A DNA stretch of 64,000 bases, from NCBI GenBank assembly GCA_050246475.1, contig JBFWVZ010000004.1, positions 242,230 to 306,229 on the forward strand, read 5' to 3'. Positions 41,466 through 49,914 of this stretch are shown here, in pieces. The stretch's first letter is position 1. Every line of letters starts with the position of its first letter. Source of the stretch: CADEEL01 sp050246475. Lineage in GTDB: Bacteria > Pseudomonadota > Alphaproteobacteria > Caulobacterales > Aquidulcibacteraceae. The translations under genes and the position numbers were made by a program. The notes under the pieces were generated by a model that was not told the DNA's origin, ran no database searches, and worked only from the letters and a program-made list of their open reading frames with translations.

Positions 41466-43159
41466 GCATGCGCTTGCGCGCCCTCTGCGCGGCATGCGCG
41501 GCCGCGGCGCTCTGCGCCTGCGCGAGCGCGCCGGCGCCCGCCGATCCGCTGAGCGCGGAAGCGCGCGCCTACGGCGATTTCCTCGTCGGGCGCTTCGCCA
41601 ATCTGCGCGACGATCATCAGACCGCGGCGGATCGGTATTTCGATGCGTTGCGCGACGAGCCGGGCACGCCGGAACTGATCGAGGGCGCTGTGGACGCCAC
41701 GCTCGCGGCCGGCGATGTGCGGCGCGCGCGCCTCGGCGCGCGATTGGCGCAGGACAGCGGCGTCGATCTCGCCGCGGCGCGGCTGGTGCGCGCCGCCGAT
41801 GCGCTCGCGCAAAACCGCTGGAGCGCGGCTTCCGCCGAAACGCGCGGGCTCGACGGCGACGGCGTGCAGGAGCTCACGGGGCGCATCCTCGCCATCTGGG
41901 CCGAAGCGGGCGCCGGCAACACCGATGTCGCGCTGGCGAATTTGGGCTTGATCGAAATGCCGCCGCCGTTTTCCGGCATCTTTCACTATCAGCGCGCGAT
42001 GACGCTGGAGCTGGCCGGGCGCGATGACGAGGCCGCCGGCGCCTACGCGCAAGCGCGCACCGCGGGCCTTTGGCTGCCGCCCGCCGCCGTGCGCGACGTG
42101 GATATGCTCGCGCGGCTCAATCGCGGCGAAGAAAGCGCGCGCCTTTACCGGGACGCCTCCGGGCGCATCCGCGATCCCGATCTCCAGCGCACGATCGAAG
42201 CGGCGCAGACCAATGGGCGCGTCGCTCACGCGCGCCTGACGCCCGCGCGCGGCGCGGCTATTGGCGTTTACGCCATCGGCGCGCTCTTGAGCGAGCAGCG
42301 CGAATATTCCCGCGCCACCGCGCTTTTGACGCTCGCGCTCATGCTCGATTCGGGGCTCGATGCGGCGCGCGTCGCCTTCGCCGACGCAGAGCGCGAGGCG
42401 GGGCGCTACGCAGGCGCGCGCGCGGCGCTGGCGCAAATTCCGCCGGCTTCTCCGTATGCGGAGAATGCGCGCGTCACCGCGGCCTGGATTCTCAACGAAG
42501 AGGAACGCACCGGCGAAGCGATCGCCGCGGCGCAGGCGGCGGCGCAATCGGGCTCACGCATCGCGCGCATCGCGCTCGCGGATCTTTATCGCGGCGCGGA
42601 TCGCTGGGGCGAGGCGGACGCGGCCTACACCGCGCTCATCGATTCCATCGAAACGCCCAGCGCGGGCGATTGGACGCTCTTCTTCGCGCGCGGCGCCGCG
42701 CGCGAGCGGCTCGATCGCTGGCCCGAGGCCGAGGCCGATTTCCGCCGCGCGCTCGAACTTGCGCCCGATCAGCCCGAAACGCTCAATTATCTCGGATACG
42801 CGATGGTCGATCGCGGGCAAAATCTGGAGGAGGGGCTTGCGCTCGTGCAGCGCGCGGCTTCGCTGCGCCCCAACTCGGGCCACATCATCGACAGTCTCGG
42901 CTGGGCTTATTATCGCCTCGGCGATTATGAGCGCGCCGTCGAATTGCTGGAGCGCGCCGTCGAGCTTGAGCCGGCCGATGTCACACTCAACGATCATCTG
43001 GGCGATGCGCTGTGGCGCGCGGGCCGGCGCGTCGAGGCGCGCTATCAATGGAGCCGCGCGCTCACGCTCGATCCCACCGCCGCGGAGCGGGCCCCGATCG
43101 AGCGGAAACTCGCGGAAGGCCTTCCCGCCGATCCCGCGGAATCGACCGCGGCGCGATGA
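41462..43159 (+). CDS. TPR lipoprotein (paralogue 2)
   Basis: 565 residues from a GTG at 41462 (GGAGAG nine bases upstream; ATG 41468 is the alternative). Lipobox LCAC gives a lipoprotein anchored after residue ~19. TPR array throughout; the C-terminal block LNYLGYAMVDRGQNLEEGLAL, IIDSLGWAYYRLGDYERAVELL, LNDHLGDALWRAGRRVEARYQW and IERKLAEGL parallels paralogue 1. ATGA overlap with ispE. Function unknown. Confidence 0.83.
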   Translation: MSMRLRALCAACAAAALCACASAPAPADPLSAEARAYGDFLVGRFANLRDDHQTAADRYFDALRDEPGTPELIEGAVDATLAAGDVRRARLGARLAQDSGVDLAAARLVRAADALAQNRWSAASAETRGLDGDGVQELTGRILAIWAEAGAGNTDVALANLGLIEMPPPFSGIFHYQRAMTLELAGRDDEAAGAYAQARTAGLWLPPAAVRDVDMLARLNRGEESARLYRDASGRIRDPDLQRTIEAAQTNGRVAHARLTPARGAAIGVYAIGALLSEQREYSRATALLTLALMLDSGLDAARVAFADAEREAGRYAGARAALAQIPPASPYAENARVTAAWILNEEERTGEAIAAAQAAAQSGSRIARIALADLYRGADRWGEADAAYTALIDSIETPSAGDWTLFFARGAARERLDRWPEAEADFRRALELAPDQPETLNYLGYAMVDRGQNLEEGLALVQRAASLRPNSGHIIDSLGWAYYRLGDYERAVELLERAVELEPADVTLNDHLGDALWRAGRRVEARYQWSRALTLDPTAAERAPIERKLAEGLPADPAESTAAR

Positions 43160-44046
43160 GCGCCGTCGAGCACGCGCCGGCGAAGATCAATCTCTATCTG
43201 CATGTGGGCGAGCCCGCGCCGCATGGGCGCCATCCGCTGGAAAGCGCCGTCGTCTTTGCAAGCGCCGGCGATATCGTCGAGGCGCACGAGGATGAAGGCC
43301 TCACATTATCCGTCCACGGAGCGTATGGCGGCGATCTCGCGGCAGAGCCGGACAATCTCGTGCTGCGCGCGGCGCGGGAGCTGGCGCTCGAAGCGGGAAT
43401 CGGCCGGCCCGGCGCGGCGCTCACATTAGAGAAGCGCCTGCCCGTCGCCTCGGGCATGGGCGGGGGCTCAGCGGACGCGGCCGCGGCGCTGCGCGCGCTC
43501 AACCGGCTTTGGAGGCTTAAGGCGAGCAAGGACGATCTCGCGCGCGTCGCGCGCCGCATCGGCGCCGATGTGCCTGTTTGCGTCGCCAGCGCCGCGGCTT
43601 TCATGTCTGGCACGGGCGAGGACACGCACGAGATGACCGCGCCGGATTTCGACGCCGTGCTCGTCAATCCCGATTTCTCGCTGCCGACGGCGGCGGTGTT
43701 TCAGACGTTCGACATGATGGGCCTCGGCGCAGGTTTTTCCCGCACGCAGCGCCCGCATTGGCGCAGCCGCGATGAGGCGCTCGCCGCGCTGGGCGAGACG
43801 GACAACGATCTCACATTGCCTGCGCGCAAGCTCGCGCCTGTCATTGGCGAAGCGCTCGATCTCCTGGCGGGGGATGCGCGCGTGCTGCTGGCGCGGATGA
43901 CGGGCTCGGGCGCCACCGTCTTCGCGCTCACAAACGATGCATCGAGCGCGGCTGCCCTCGCCGGGGCGGTGCGCGCGCGCCATCCCGATTGGTGGGCCGC
44001 TGAAACGCGCCTGAACGCGATTGACCCTGTCACACGGCGCGCCTAG
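43156..44046 (+). CDS. ispE: 4-diphosphocytidyl-2-C-methyl-D-erythritol kinase IspE
   Basis: 296 residues. GHMP-kinase motifs: APAKINLYLHVGEP at the N-terminus, the ATP-binding LPVASGMGGGSADAAAALRALN, IGADVPVC, and the C-terminal RMTGSGATVFAL. Fourth step of the MEP isoprenoid pathway. Start overlaps the TPR lipoprotein stop (ATGA). The nearby lipid-carrier transferase and polyprenyl synthase make this an isoprenoid-linked neighbourhood. Confidence 0.96.
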   Translation: MSAVEHAPAKINLYLHVGEPAPHGRHPLESAVVFASAGDIVEAHEDEGLTLSVHGAYGGDLAAEPDNLVLRAARELALEAGIGRPGAALTLEKRLPVASGMGGGSADAAAALRALNRLWRLKASKDDLARVARRIGADVPVCVASAAAFMSGTGEDTHEMTAPDFDAVLVNPDFSLPTAAVFQTFDMMGLGAGFSRTQRPHWRSRDEALAALGETDNDLTLPARKLAPVIGEALDLLAGDARVLLARMTGSGATVFALTNDASSAAALAGAVRARHPDWWAAETRLNAIDPVTRRA

Positions 44047-44055
44047 CGCAGAAGC

Positions 44056-45177
44056 GTGCTGGCCGATTTCCTGATCGCCGCGGCGGCCGCTTTCGCGGCG
44101 AGCGCGCTCGCCTGCCGCGCCGTGATCGCGGCGGGGGTCTGGGATGCGCCGACAGCGGCGCGCAAGGCGCACCGCGAACCGACGCCGACCAGCGCGGGGC
44201 TCGCCATCGGCATCGGCTATGCACTCGGCATCTGCGCGCTCGTCTATCCGCCGGTGCGCGATTGGAGCGCGGAGATCAGCGCGCGCGCGGCGCTGCACAC
44301 CTCGATCGCCATGGCGGCGGCGTTCGTCTTTCTGGCGATCGGCACGCTCGACGATCTGCGCCCCGTCTCCGCGCGGGTGAAGCTTCTGCTCTTCGCGCTC
44401 GCCTCGCTCGCCGTGCCGATCTTCGCGATGCGCGCGGAGTTCATTCCGCTGGGCGCCGGCGCGGTCATTCCGCTGCACATTGTCGTCGCCGTCATCGGCT
44501 CCGCGCTCTGGGTGTTCACACTGGTCAACGCCGTCAATTTCATGGACGGCGCCAACGGCCTGGCGCTCGGTTCAACCGCCATCGGGCTCGTCTTTCTCGG
44601 CCTCATCGCAGGAGACGCCGGGCGCATGCAGACGGCGGCGCTCTGCTTTTGCGGCGCCGGCGCGATCGCTGGCTTCCTTGTTTGGAATTTTCCAACCGGC
44701 AAGCTCTTCGCCGGCGATTCCGGCGCGCTGTTCGCCGGCGCGATCGCGGCCATCGGCTCGCTGCTGGTCGTACGCTCGGGGCTCGTTTCGCCCTTCGTGC
44801 CGCCTATCTTGTTCTTCCCGATGCTGGCCGACGTGTTGCTGACGCTTGCCTGGCGCGTCTCGCACGGCGCCGACGTTTTCACCGGCCACCGCGAGCATTT
44901 CTATCAGATCGGCCTGCGCAGCGGCCTTTCGCACACGCAAATCGCGCTGCGCTATTGGGCTCTCGCCACGGGCTGCGGCGTGCTCGGCTTCATCGCCGCG
45001 CGCGCGGGCCGGGGCGATATCGGCGCGCCTTTCGCCGACCCCGAGGCGCTGACGGCGATCGCGGCCATTCTTTCCTATGCGCCGCTCGCGGCGTTCATCG
45101 TCTGCGTGCTTGTTGCGCTCATCGCCAGCGCGCGCATCCGCGCTTTCGCGCGCGCGCAAGGATTTAGGGACGACTAG
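44056..45177 (+). CDS. MraY/WecA-type polyprenyl-phosphate sugar-phosphotransferase
   Basis: 373 residues from a GTG, with about ten membrane helices. Family motifs: DAPTAARKAHREPTPTSAGL, FLAIGTLDDLRPVSARVKLLLF (Asp pair), VNAVNFMDGANGLALG, FPTGKLFAGDSGALFAGAIA, and the loop THREHFYQI-like GHREHFYQIGL. It transfers a sugar-1-phosphate from a UDP-sugar to undecaprenyl phosphate to start a surface polysaccharide; not MraY itself, given the context. Sugar specificity is unknown. Ends on CTAG shared with the convergent gene. Confidence 0.9.
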   Translation: MLADFLIAAAAAFAASALACRAVIAAGVWDAPTAARKAHREPTPTSAGLAIGIGYALGICALVYPPVRDWSAEISARAALHTSIAMAAAFVFLAIGTLDDLRPVSARVKLLLFALASLAVPIFAMRAEFIPLGAGAVIPLHIVVAVIGSALWVFTLVNAVNFMDGANGLALGSTAIGLVFLGLIAGDAGRMQTAALCFCGAGAIAGFLVWNFPTGKLFAGDSGALFAGAIAAIGSLLVVRSGLVSPFVPPILFFPMLADVLLTLAWRVSHGADVFTGHREHFYQIGLRSGLSHTQIALRYWALATGCGVLGFIAARAGRGDIGAPFADPEALTAIAAILSYAPLAAFIVCVLVALIASARIRAFARAQGFRDD

Positions 45178-46241
45178 TGCGCGCGGGAGACGACGAAGCC
45201 CGCAAGCTCGCTCAGCGCGTCGCGATACGCGTTCGCCGGCAACCCCGCGAGCGCATTGCGCGCCGTCTCCGCATAGGCATCGGCCGCTTCGATCGTTCGT
45301 TGGATTGCGTTGCGCTTGCGCATGTAGCTTTGCGCGCGCGCGAAATCGCCGTCGCGCTGCTGCCCGCCGCCCATCACGCGGCGCCAGAAGTCACGCTCGT
45401 CAAGATCGCCCGCGTCGCGCGCGATGACGACAGGCATCGTCACTTTGCCCTCGCGGAAATCGTCGCCGACATCCTTGCCCATGGCCGCGGCGCGCCCGTC
45501 ATAATCGAGCGCGTCGTCAACGAGCTGGAACGCCAGGCCTAAATTCTTCCCGTAGATCGCCAGCGCGTCGGCTTCCGCGCCCGGGCGCCCCGCGACGACT
45601 GCGCCCGCGCGCGCCGCCGCTTCGAAAAGCGCCGCGGTCTTGGCTTCGATGATTGCGAGATAGCGGTCGAGGGTTGCGTCCGCATCGTTCGCGGCCGCGA
45701 GTTGCATCACTTCGCCTTCCGCGATGATGCTCGCCGCGCGCGCGAGAATGTCGAGCACCGCGATGTCGCCCGTCTCGACCATCAGATTGAACGAACGCGC
45801 GAACAGAAAATCGCCGACGAGCACCGAAGGCGCATTGCCCCACACGCGATTGGCCGAGGCCTTGCCGCGCCGCAGGCCGCTCTCATCGACCACATCGTCA
45901 TGCAGCAGCGTCGCGGTGTGAATGAACTCAACCGCCGCCGCGAGCTTGCGCGCCGCATCGCCGCCTCCGCCGAGCAGCCGCGCCGCCGCCAGCGTGATGA
46001 GCGGCCGGATGCGCTTGCCGCCGGCATCGACCAAATGCGCGGCCACGTTGGGGATCATGCCGACGGGGCTGATCATCCGCTCATGGATGATCTGATCGAC
46101 CGCGCCCATGTCTTCGGCGACAAGGCCAAGCAGCGTATCGATCGGCGAGGGGCCCTTTGCGCGGGCTTCAGAGGTCGCGGCCGGTCCCAAGCATTGCTCC
46201 GTGGCTGGTTGGACGATGGTGGCGCCCCCCGCGAAGGTCAA
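45174..46241 (-). CDS. polyprenyl (octaprenyl/decaprenyl-type) diphosphate synthase
   Basis: 355 residues. First Asp-rich motif LLHDDVVDESGLRRGKAS, second FQLVDDALDYDGRAAAMGKDVGDDFREGK; also GGKRIRPLITLAAARL and MQLAAANDAD. A long-chain trans-prenyl synthase that makes the ubiquinone side chain; chain length cannot be read reliably. Divergent from the methyltransferase gene. Confidence 0.93.
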   Translation of the reverse strand: MTFAGGATIVQPATEQCLGPAATSEARAKGPSPIDTLLGLVAEDMGAVDQIIHERMISPVGMIPNVAAHLVDAGGKRIRPLITLAAARLLGGGGDAARKLAAAVEFIHTATLLHDDVVDESGLRRGKASANRVWGNAPSVLVGDFLFARSFNLMVETGDIAVLDILARAASIIAEGEVMQLAAANDADATLDRYLAIIEAKTAALFEAAARAGAVVAGRPGAEADALAIYGKNLGLAFQLVDDALDYDGRAAAMGKDVGDDFREGKVTMPVVIARDAGDLDERDFWRRVMGGGQQRDGDFARAQSYMRKRNAIQRTIEAADAYAETARNALAGLPANAYRDALSELAGFVVSRAH

Positions 46242-46311
46242 GGCGAACGCGCCGGGCGCCGCGAAGCGCCGCGCCGCTTGCGGCCCTCCCGCAACCCTGT
46301 TTCATGCGCCC

Positions 46312-47040
46312 ATGCGAGCGTTTGACGCAGATGTGACCGAGGATGCGCTCCTGGGCGGGCGCGTCCGCGTCAAGCAGCCCGCGCGCGGCTACCGCGTCAA
46401 CGCCGACACTGTGCTCCTCGCATCCTCCATCGAAGCGCTCTCCGGCGCGCATGTTCTCGAAGCGGGTTGCGGCGTCGGTGCAGCGCTTCTTTGCGCCGCC
46501 GCGCGCCTCGATGCGCGCTTCACTGGATTGGAGCGCGATCCCGCATACGCCGCGCTCGCGCGCGAGAACGTCGCGGCCAATGGCGCCAACGCCGAGATCG
46601 TCGAAGCCGATCTCTTCATTGCGCGCGATCTGGGCGTCTTCGACGCGGTCTTCTTCAATCCGCCGTTTGATACAGAGGGCGAAGGGCGCGGCCCCGCGCC
46701 GGAACGGCGCGCCGCGCACATTGCCGAAAGGCCGATTGAGGATTGGATCGCCAAGCTGGCCAATCATCTGAAAGGCGGCGCGCGCCTCACGCTCATCCAT
46801 CGCGCCCGTGCGTTGCCCGAAATTCTCGCCGCGTTCAAAGGCCGCTTGGGCGGCGTCGAGATCATGCCCATCCGTCCGCGTGCGGAGGAGGGCGCCAAGC
46901 GCGTGCTGGTTCGCGCGGCGAAGGGCTCTCGCGCGCCGCTGGCGCTCTATCGCGGGCTCGACTTGCACAATACGGGCGGCGCCAAGTTCACGCCCGAGGC
47001 CGACGCGCTCTTCCGCGGCGAAGCGCTCATTTGGCGTTGA
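46312..47040 (+). CDS. SAM-dependent methyltransferase, TrmN6/YfiC-like
   Basis: 242 residues from the ATG at 46312. Opening VTEDALLGGRVRVKQPARGYRVNADTVLLAS, SAM-binding VLEAGCGVGAALLCAA, and the N6-adenine/glutamine-type catalytic NPPFDTEG. This group methylates A37 of tRNA-Val, or related targets, at N6. The long open frame upstream is antisense to the prenyl synthase and ignored. Confidence 0.88.
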   Translation: MRAFDADVTEDALLGGRVRVKQPARGYRVNADTVLLASSIEALSGAHVLEAGCGVGAALLCAAARLDARFTGLERDPAYAALARENVAANGANAEIVEADLFIARDLGVFDAVFFNPPFDTEGEGRGPAPERRAAHIAERPIEDWIAKLANHLKGGARLTLIHRARALPEILAAFKGRLGGVEIMPIRPRAEEGAKRVLVRAAKGSRAPLALYRGLDLHNTGGAKFTPEADALFRGEALIWR

Positions 47041-47065
47041 GCGCAGGCGACGCTATCTCCCGCGC

Positions 47066-47866
47066 ATGTGGCCCTTTCCCGATAACCGCCCGCTGGTTCC
47101 CGTCATTCGCCTCGAGGGCATGATCGCCGCGCGCGGCGGCGTGGGGCAAAGCGGGCTTCACCTTGCGGCGCTCGAGCCAGCGCTGGAGCGCGCCTTTGCG
47201 CTGAAGCCCGCGAAAGCCGTCGCGCTTGCGATCAATTCACCTGGCGGCTCCGCCGTGCAATCGCACCTCATCCTGCGTCGCATCCGTGAGCTTGCCGCCA
47301 AACACAAGAAGCCCGTGCTCGCCTTCGTCGAGGATGTCGGCGCCTCGGGCGGCTACATGCTCGCCTGCGCGGCCGACGAGATTTTCGTCGATCCCTCTTC
47401 GCTCGTCGGCTCCATCGGCGTCATCGCGGGCGGCTTCGGTTTTCCCGATCTCATCGCCAAGCTCGGCGTCGATCGTCGCGTGCACACCGCCGGCGCCGTC
47501 AAAGGCCGCCTCGATCCCTTCCGCGCCGAAAACCCGGAGGACGTCATCCGCCTCCAGCAAATCCTCGATCAGATCCACGACGTTTTCATCGGCCTCGTGC
47601 GTGAGCGCCGCGCTGGCAAGCTCAAGGACGATCCCCGCCTCTTCGAAGGCGAGATATTCACGGCAAAAGAGGGCGTGGAGCTTGGCCTCGTGGATGGTTT
47701 CGGCGATCTGCACTCGGTTCTCGCCGCGCGCTACGGCAAGGACGTGCGGATCAAACGCATCGCGCCGGCCAAGCCCCCAATCTGGCGCCGGATGCTCTCG
47801 GGCGCGGGCGATGCCGCGGTCCATGCGCTGGAGGAGCGCATGGCCTTCGCGCGTTACGGGCTTTAG
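47066..47866 (+). CDS. S49-family serine peptidase (SppA/SohB-like)
   Basis: 266 residues from the ATG at 47066. Ser-Lys dyad: GASGGYMLACAADEIFVDPSSLVGSIGV carries the nucleophile and HTAGAVKGRLDPF the Lys; KAVALAINSPGGSAVQSHLI forms the oxyanion region. No clear N-terminal membrane segment, unlike SohB, so it may be cytoplasmic or peripheral. Signal-peptide-peptidase-type protein turnover. A short single domain, half the length of E. coli SppA. Confidence 0.92.
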   Translation: MWPFPDNRPLVPVIRLEGMIAARGGVGQSGLHLAALEPALERAFALKPAKAVALAINSPGGSAVQSHLILRRIRELAAKHKKPVLAFVEDVGASGGYMLACAADEIFVDPSSLVGSIGVIAGGFGFPDLIAKLGVDRRVHTAGAVKGRLDPFRAENPEDVIRLQQILDQIHDVFIGLVRERRAGKLKDDPRLFEGEIFTAKEGVELGLVDGFGDLHSVLAARYGKDVRIKRIAPAKPPIWRRMLSGAGDAAVHALEERMAFARYGL

Positions 47867-47926
47867 CGCGCGCCGCGCCGTTGCTGCATTGCGGCGCCGC
47901 GCGACGCTTGATAAGCCCGCCGCGCG

Positions 47927-48835
47927 ATGAAAAAGCCGGCCAAATCCGGCGGCGCCCCGCGCTGCTTTCAGGAGATCATTCTCCGCCTCCAGGAATACTG
48001 GGCCGCGCAAGGCTGCGCGATCCTTCAGCCGTATGACATGGAGGTCGGCGCCGGCACGCTGCACCCGGCGACGACGCTGCGCGCGCTCGGCCCCAAGCCG
48101 TGGCGCGCCGCTTACGTGCAGCCTTCGCGCCGCCCGAAGGATGGCCGCTACGGCGAAAACCCAAACCGCCTGCAGCACTATTATCAGTATCAGGTGATCC
48201 TGAAGCCCAACCCGCCGGACCTGCAGGATCTCTATTTGAAATCGCTCGAGCGCATCGGCATCGATCCGCTGCTGCACGACATCCGCTTCGTCGAGGACGA
48301 TTGGGAAAACCCCACGGTCGGCGCCTGGGGCCTCGGCTGGGAGGTCTGGTGCGACGGCATGGAGGTTTCTCAGTACACGTACTTTCAGCAAGTCGGCGGG
48401 CTCGACGTGCGCCCCGTCAGCGGCGAACTCACGTACGGCCTCGAACGCTTGGCGATGTATGTGCTCGGGTATGACCGCGTCTTCGATATGCCGTTCAACG
48501 ATCCCGAGAGCGCGCACCCGCTGACCTACGGCGACGTGTTTCTCGAAAACGAACGCCAAGGCTCCACCTTCAATTTCGAACGCAGCGATCCAGAGATGAT
48601 CCTGCGCTGGTTCAATGACGCGGAAGCACAGTGCAAGAAGCTCCTCGCGATGGAGGAGGGCGCCAACGAAAGGCCGCTCCCGCTGCCCGCGTTCGATTAT
48701 TGCCTAAAGGCCTCGCACCTCTTCAATCTGTTGGACGCGCGCGGCGTCGTCTCGCCCACGGAGCGCCAGAGCTTCATCGCGCGCGTGCGCGAACTCGCCA
48801 AAGGCTGCGCCAACGCGTGGGTGGAGATCGCCTGA
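47927..48835 (+). CDS. glyQ: glycine-tRNA ligase alpha subunit
   Basis: 302 residues. Class II synthetase motifs: CFQEIILRLQEYWAAQGCAILQPYD, GAGTLHPATTLRALGP, YVQPSRRPKDGRYGENPNRLQHYYQYQVI, and ISQ-type QVGGLDVRPVSGELTYGLERL. Works as alpha2beta2 with GlyS. The usual glyQ-glyS adjacency is broken here by a DUF2314 gene and a DUF559 gene. Confidence 0.97.
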   Translation: MKKPAKSGGAPRCFQEIILRLQEYWAAQGCAILQPYDMEVGAGTLHPATTLRALGPKPWRAAYVQPSRRPKDGRYGENPNRLQHYYQYQVILKPNPPDLQDLYLKSLERIGIDPLLHDIRFVEDDWENPTVGAWGLGWEVWCDGMEVSQYTYFQQVGGLDVRPVSGELTYGLERLAMYVLGYDRVFDMPFNDPESAHPLTYGDVFLENERQGSTFNFERSDPEMILRWFNDAEAQCKKLLAMEEGANERPLPLPAFDYCLKASHLFNLLDARGVVSPTERQSFIARVRELAKGCANAWVEIA

Positions 48836-49368
48836 TGAAAAGACTCTTTATCGCCGCGCTGTTCGCTGTTTCGTTTGCGACGCCCGCATTCGCCGGCCCG
48901 CCCGGCGCGGAAAAGCAAACACAGGCTGGCGATCCCGTCGTCCACTACGCGGACGACGATGCCGAGATGAACGCCGCGCGCGCCGAAGCGCGCCGCACCT
49001 ATCCGATGTTCTTGGCGCAGTTTCGTGCGGCCTCGCCCGGCGCGCGCCAGCGCGACTACATGGTGAAGCTCGGGCTCGATGGCGTGTTCGGCCGTCTCGA
49101 ACACATCTGGGTCGATAATCTGCACATCGAAGGCGATCGCATCGTCGGCGCGCTTGCGAATGAGCCGGTCGAGCTGGCGAACATGTTCCGCGGCTCACCC
49201 GTCGTCGTCGAGGAAGCGCGCGTCAGCGATTGGGCGATCATCAGCCCGCAAGGCATGTACGGCAATTTCACCACGCGCGTCATGATGCGCGACATCGCGC
49301 CGGACGAAGCCGCACGCCTGCGTGAAGTGCTGGCGCCGACGGCGTTGCCGCCGGGCTGGTCTCAGTGA
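48835..49368 (+). CDS. secreted DUF2314-family protein
   Basis: 177 residues with a signal peptide (1-20, ending TPAFA). DUF2314 pattern: DDDAEMNAARAEARRTYPMFLAQF, DYMVKLGLDGVFGRLEHIWVDNL, IVGALANEPVELANMFRG and ARVSDWAIISPQGMYGNF. Start overlaps the glyQ stop as TGATG. Function of the family is unknown. Confidence 0.85.
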   Translation: MKRLFIAALFAVSFATPAFAGPPGAEKQTQAGDPVVHYADDDAEMNAARAEARRTYPMFLAQFRAASPGARQRDYMVKLGLDGVFGRLEHIWVDNLHIEGDRIVGALANEPVELANMFRGSPVVVEEARVSDWAIISPQGMYGNFTTRVMMRDIAPDEAARLREVLAPTALPPGWSQ

Positions 49369-49375
49369 GCGTTTG

Positions 49376-49912
49376 ATGCCGAGTTGGAGCCCGCGCGCTG
49401 GCGAAGATCGCCAAAAGGATCACACGCGAACGAACGCGCGCGCCAAACGTATGCGCGCGGATCAAACATCCTCGGAGCAGAAACTGTGGACATTGCTGCG
49501 GCAGTTGAATCGAGAGGGCGCCTCCTTCCGCCGCCAAGCGGCTATTGGCGACTGGGTGTTCGATTTTGCCGACTATTCCGCGCACTTGCTGATCGAAGTT
49601 GACGGCGTGGTGCATCGCATGGACGAGGTTGCGATGCGCGACGCTGCGAAAGAAGCGTGGGCCCGCTCTCAAGGATTCATCCTGTTGCGCATTCCCAACA
49701 ACGATGTCTGGAACGCGCCGGATCGCACACTCGATCGCATCCGCGCCACGCGCAAAGAGAGCGCCGGGCAACCCTCCCCCCTTGTGGGGGAGGCGGCCGC
49801 GCAGCGGCCGGAGGGGGGGCGTTCAGGTGAGAGCGCATCGACTCCGGCGCGCAAACGCGGCACGCCCCCCACCCCCAACCCCTCCCCACAAGGGGGAGGG
49901 GAACGGGAATAG
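49376..49912 (+). CDS. DUF559 (Vsr/endonuclease-fold) protein with repeat-encoded C-terminus
   Basis: 178 residues from the ATG at 49376. The DUF559 core (about 25-125): SSEQKLWTLLRQLNREGASFRRQAAIGDWVFDFADYSAHLLIEVDG with the nuclease-like D...IEVDG, then GFILLRIPNNDVW. From about residue 133 the sequence PSPLVGEAAAQRPEGGRSG to PTPNPSPQGGGERE is encoded entirely by a type 2 repeat, which supplies the tail and stop context. The native end was probably lost or extended by the repeat. Role unknown; the family is often found near translation genes. Confidence 0.8.
   Translation: MPSWSPRAGEDRQKDHTRTNARAKRMRADQTSSEQKLWTLLRQLNREGASFRRQAAIGDWVFDFADYSAHLLIEVDGVVHRMDEVAMRDAAKEAWARSQGFILLRIPNNDVWNAPDRTLDRIRATRKESAGQPSPLVGEAAAQRPEGGRSGESASTPARKRGTPPTPNPSPQGGGERE
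49772..49901. repeat. palindrome-ended repeat, type 2, at the 3' end of the DUF559 gene
   Basis: Left end CCCTCCCCCCTTGTGGGGGAGG, right end CCTCCCCACAAGGGGGAGGGG. Internal part longer than in the other copies (130 against 118-120 bases). The right arm, GGGGGAGGGG, lies 14-23 bases ahead of the glyS ATG. Confidence 0.9.
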
Positions 49913-49914
49913 CG

